15,870 bases of DNA from Methanosarcinaceae archaeon (GTDB lineage Archaea; Halobacteriota; Methanosarcinia; Methanosarcinales; Methanosarcinaceae): contig DQIO01000078.1 in the NCBI GenBank assembly GCA_020793555.1, positions 1 through 15,870 of the forward strand, written 5' to 3'. The position numbers and the translations under genes were made by a program. The notes below the pieces were generated by a model. That model was not told where the DNA came from, ran no database searches, and was given only the letters and a program-made list of their open reading frames with translations. Shown here one piece after another: positions 14,716 through 15,870 of this stretch. Position 1 is the first letter of the stretch; every line of letters begins with the position of its first letter.

Positions 14716-15093
14716 GAATTCCGCAGAAACCCACGAAGCAAACTCAAATGCATTGTCTTTATGCGCAAAGGTACCGCCATATTTGCCGGATTTTGATACA
14801 ATTCCTTCTGCATTAGTTAATTCAATCCATTTTTTAGGAGACAGCACAAAAGAGTTATTTCCTGCCTGGTTTCTAAACTGGTCGAATTCGACCACTTTAA
14901 AGTCTGGATTATTTATCCTCTCCCATAACCCTAGAAATTCTATTGTATCTTTCGACCTCGTCCAGTTTTTAATTACGTCAGCGGGATGTTCGGGATTCTT
15001 GTATCTTGCAATATCTGTCAGAGAAATATAATCTTCCTTCTTTTGTGAAGATAATGTGATTTCTGCCCCAAGTACTTTTATTTTTTTGCTCAT
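14674..15093 (-). CDS. KilA-N domain protein, apparently truncated and fused to a foreign C-terminal tag
   Basis: A 139-aa protein with an N-terminal KilA-N-like DNA-binding domain: DYISLTDIARYKNPEHPADV (21-40), KNWTRSKDTIEFLGLWE (42-58) and the later HKDNAFEFASWVSAEF (111-126). KilA-N proteins are common next to type I specificity genes and in phages. Normally the family continues past this point with a longer helical extension; here the sequence switches after F126 to GATEGGYWEVVEK, the same tag that ends neighbouring genes. I infer a recombination joint. The ribosome site GAGG lies seven bases before the ATG at 15091-15093. Whether the truncated protein still binds DNA is unknown. Confidence 0.8.
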   Translation of the reverse strand: MSKKIKVLGAEITLSSQKKEDYISLTDIARYKNPEHPADVIKNWTRSKDTIEFLGLWERINNPDFKVVEFDQFRNQAGNNSFVLSPKKWIELTNAEGIVSKSGKYGGTFAHKDNAFEFASWVSAEFGATEGGYWEVVEK

Positions 15094-15100
15094 CGTTCCC

Positions 15101-15178
15101 TCATACCCTTACCACTTCCCAATATTCGCCCCTATCAGCACCAATGCGCCTGAGCAGACCTTTTTTGTTGCATATCAT
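15101..15178 (-). pseudogene. Orphan winged-helix tail fragment (25 codons)
   Basis: Between the zinc-ribbon and KilA-N genes, a short frame from the ATG at 15176-15178 reads NKKGLLRRIGADRGEYWEVV before a divergent end and a TGA at 15101-15103. It nearly matches the end of the partial gene at the right edge (KGLLRRIGADRGGYWEVVEK) and lacks everything upstream. It therefore looks like the stranded 3' end of a lost gene. Its TGA is adjacent to the KilA-N ribosome site. Confidence 0.65.
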
Positions 15179-15182
15179 TGTT

Positions 15183-15383
15183 TTATCTCAAAAATAATTC
15201 TGCAACTTGAGTTTGCCCAAGTTCAGTCAACTCTAAATCATCAATCTCAACCAATCCACATTTTATGCAAGATACACTATTCTCAAAACTCAATTTATTT
15301 CCAAAAGTAACCTTTCCAACATTAAAATCAAATGCCGTTCCACATTTTTTACATTTCAAATTCAGTATTGCCAATTCAATCAT
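15183..15383 (-). CDS. Small zinc-ribbon-like protein
   Basis: A 66-aa protein with two Cys-x2-Cys knuckles: CKKC (11-14) and CIKC (39-42), about 25 residues apart. This is the layout of a zinc ribbon. The middle is beta-like and the C-terminus (EIDDLELTELGQTQVAELFL) is probably helical. No family can be named. The GGATGGG just before the ATG at 15381-15383 may act as ribosome site. It lies in the accessory block between two copies of the repeated 3' tag. Confidence 0.65.
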   Translation of the reverse strand: MIELAILNLKCKKCGTAFDFNVGKVTFGNKLSFENSVSCIKCGLVEIDDLELTELGQTQVAELFLR

Positions 15384-15438
15384 CCCATCCTTTGGAAAGA
15401 TTTTCTGTTTTAATCACCTTAAATCTTACTACCTTCAT
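15376..15438 (-). other. 20-codon frame joining the winged-helix and zinc-ribbon genes
   Basis: From the ATG at 15436-15438, overlapping the winged-helix gene's stop (ATGA), a short frame runs MKVVRFKVIKTENLSKGWDD and ends eight bases inside the zinc-ribbon gene. It fills the gap exactly, as the micro-ORF before hsdS does. It may serve only to carry ribosomes across the gap, or may be chance. Confidence 0.25.
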
Positions 15439-15806
15439 TTTTCCACCACTTCCCAGTGACCCGTTTTTCTTGACCCCATCCTTTGAACCAAGCCCTTTTC
15501 TTTGAGTTTCTCAATAATCATTTTAGTGTTTCGTAGATTTATATTAAGTATCTCTGACAATTCATTTGCAGTAACTTTTGGATGCGCTTGCATCTCTTCA
15601 AAAACCGTGCGCTCATTATCTGATAATGAATTTATAGTGTCGTTTATAGTGTCGTTTTCTACCAACCCACCTACCAACCTGCCACTACTTTTCTCCGAAG
15701 CTTCGGTGATATTGACCAACGGGGACGTAATTTTATAGAAATCAACTCCTCCTGAGATCACAGACTCATACACACATTCATCAAAATGTTTTGTCTGCTC
15801 CTTCAT
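15435..15806 (-). CDS. Small protein with C-terminal winged-helix DNA-binding domain
   Basis: A 123-aa protein. Residues about 60-123 form a winged helix-turn-helix: SLSDNERTVFEEMQ, then TANELSEILNINLRNTKMI as the recognition segment, then KEKGLVQRMGSRKTGHWEVV as the wing. Such domains end the Schlafen/AlbA_2-type ATP-binding proteins often found in type I loci, as well as small regulators. The N-terminal half (MKEQTKHFDECVYESVISGG) does not look like the rest of those proteins, so this may be the product of an internal deletion that joined a 5' tag to a 3' wHTH end. A 12-base tandem duplication (15631-15654) encodes the repeated linker NDTINDTI. The start overlaps the preceding gene's stop (ATGA). 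It may be a regulator of the cluster, which is inference. Confidence 0.7.
   Translation of the reverse strand: MKEQTKHFDECVYESVISGGVDFYKITSPLVNITEASEKSSGRLVGGLVENDTINDTINSLSDNERTVFEEMQAHPKVTANELSEILNINLRNTKMIIEKLKEKGLVQRMGSRKTGHWEVVEK
15631..15654. repeat. 12-base tandem duplication within the winged-helix gene
   Basis: TTTATAGTGTCG occurs twice in a row (15631-15642 and 15643-15654) and is followed by TTTT. The unit length is divisible by three, so slippage would change the linker by four residues without breaking the frame. Confidence 0.85.
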
Positions 15807-15844
15807 TTTTCCACTACTTCCCAGTACCCGCCCCTGTCAGCGCC
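15772..15844. repeat. Copy 2 of the 73-base direct repeat at cassette borders
   Basis: Direct copy of 14643-14715 with nine mismatches. It covers the end of the edge gene (GYWEVVEK-stop) and the start of the winged-helix gene (MKEQTKHFDECV). Confidence 0.8.
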
Positions 15845-15870
15845 GATGCGCCGGAGCAGACCTTTCCTTT
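15803..15870 (-). CDS. 3' end of a gene with a winged-helix tail (partial, runs off the right edge)
   Basis: Only the last 21 codons are visible: RKGLLRRIGADRGGYWEVVEK, then TGA at 15803-15805. This is the wing end of a winged-helix domain like that of the next gene. The rest lies outside the window. In type I loci such an end commonly belongs to a Schlafen-type ATP-binding protein encoded near hsdM, but the fragment alone cannot prove this. Its stop overlaps the next start by four bases (ATGA), so it is probably co-transcribed. Confidence 0.6.
   Translation of the reverse strand, partial: RKGLLRRIGADRGGYWEVVEK

Noticed and set aside
14471..15031. 186-codon plus-strand open frame across hsdS and the KilA-N gene
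   Set aside because: It is antisense to two recognisable genes and crosses their border; the composition is typical of a shadow frame.
1..15870. CRISPR array, tRNA/rRNA, integrase or complete insertion sequence
   Set aside because: No regularly spaced repeats, tRNA cloverleaf, transposase or integrase motif was seen; the direct repeats present are coding tags at gene borders.
13177..15870. HsdM methyltransferase in the window
   Set aside because: No N-6 adenine methyltransferase motif (NPPF/NPPY) was found in any minus-strand frame here; it is presumably to the right of the window.

Overview
The window looks like a chromosomal segment of a methanogenic archaeon, probably of the Methanosarcinaceae. 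This is an inference from the AT-rich spacers with TATA-like boxes, the GGTGA-type ribosome binding sites, TTG/GTG start candidates, an MthK-like potassium channel and a two-PDZ site-2 protease. No rRNA, tRNA, CRISPR array, integrase or transposase was seen.

Left part (1-2300): a partial membrane protein runs off the left edge on the minus strand. It is followed on the plus strand by a small M48-type membrane metallopeptidase and a DUF488 protein. Next comes about 800 bases with no intact gene. That stretch holds a nested set of inverted repeats (1656-1840) and a decayed, frameshifted cutA on the minus strand (1960-2200).

Middle (2325-6598): a compact plus-strand cluster of four membrane or ion-related genes. 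They encode a site-2 protease (M50), an overlapping two-TM potassium channel with an RCK gating domain, a second soluble RCK/TrkA protein with an intact nucleotide-binding loop, and a TauE/SafE-type exporter.

Right part (15870 down to 6693, all minus strand): a type I restriction-modification locus. In transcription order it holds the 3' end of a gene with a winged-helix tail, a small winged-helix gene, a small zinc-ribbon gene, a truncated KilA-N gene, a 35-codon micro-ORF, hsdS, an FRG-domain gene, a remnant of a second hsdS 3' end, an unknown 98-aa gene, two toxin-antitoxin modules (hicBA, then MNT/HEPN) and hsdR. hsdM is not in the window and is expected beyond the right edge.

Three observations stand out. 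(1) The FRG protein ends in a module of about 60 residues that aligns without gaps to the C-terminal tail of HsdR, so it may dock on the same methyltransferase core as an alternative effector. (2) The accessory genes between the right edge and hsdS look like a cassette array. Four copies of one 3'-end coding tag (consensus ...RIGADRGGYWEVVEK-stop) and two copies of one 5'-start tag (MKxQTKHFxECV) sit at the gene borders, and a KilA-N gene appears to be fused to one of the tags. (3) FRG is bracketed by two hsdS 3' ends, one intact and one a 26-codon remnant, which suggests that a second specificity gene was lost or that FRG was inserted by recombination.
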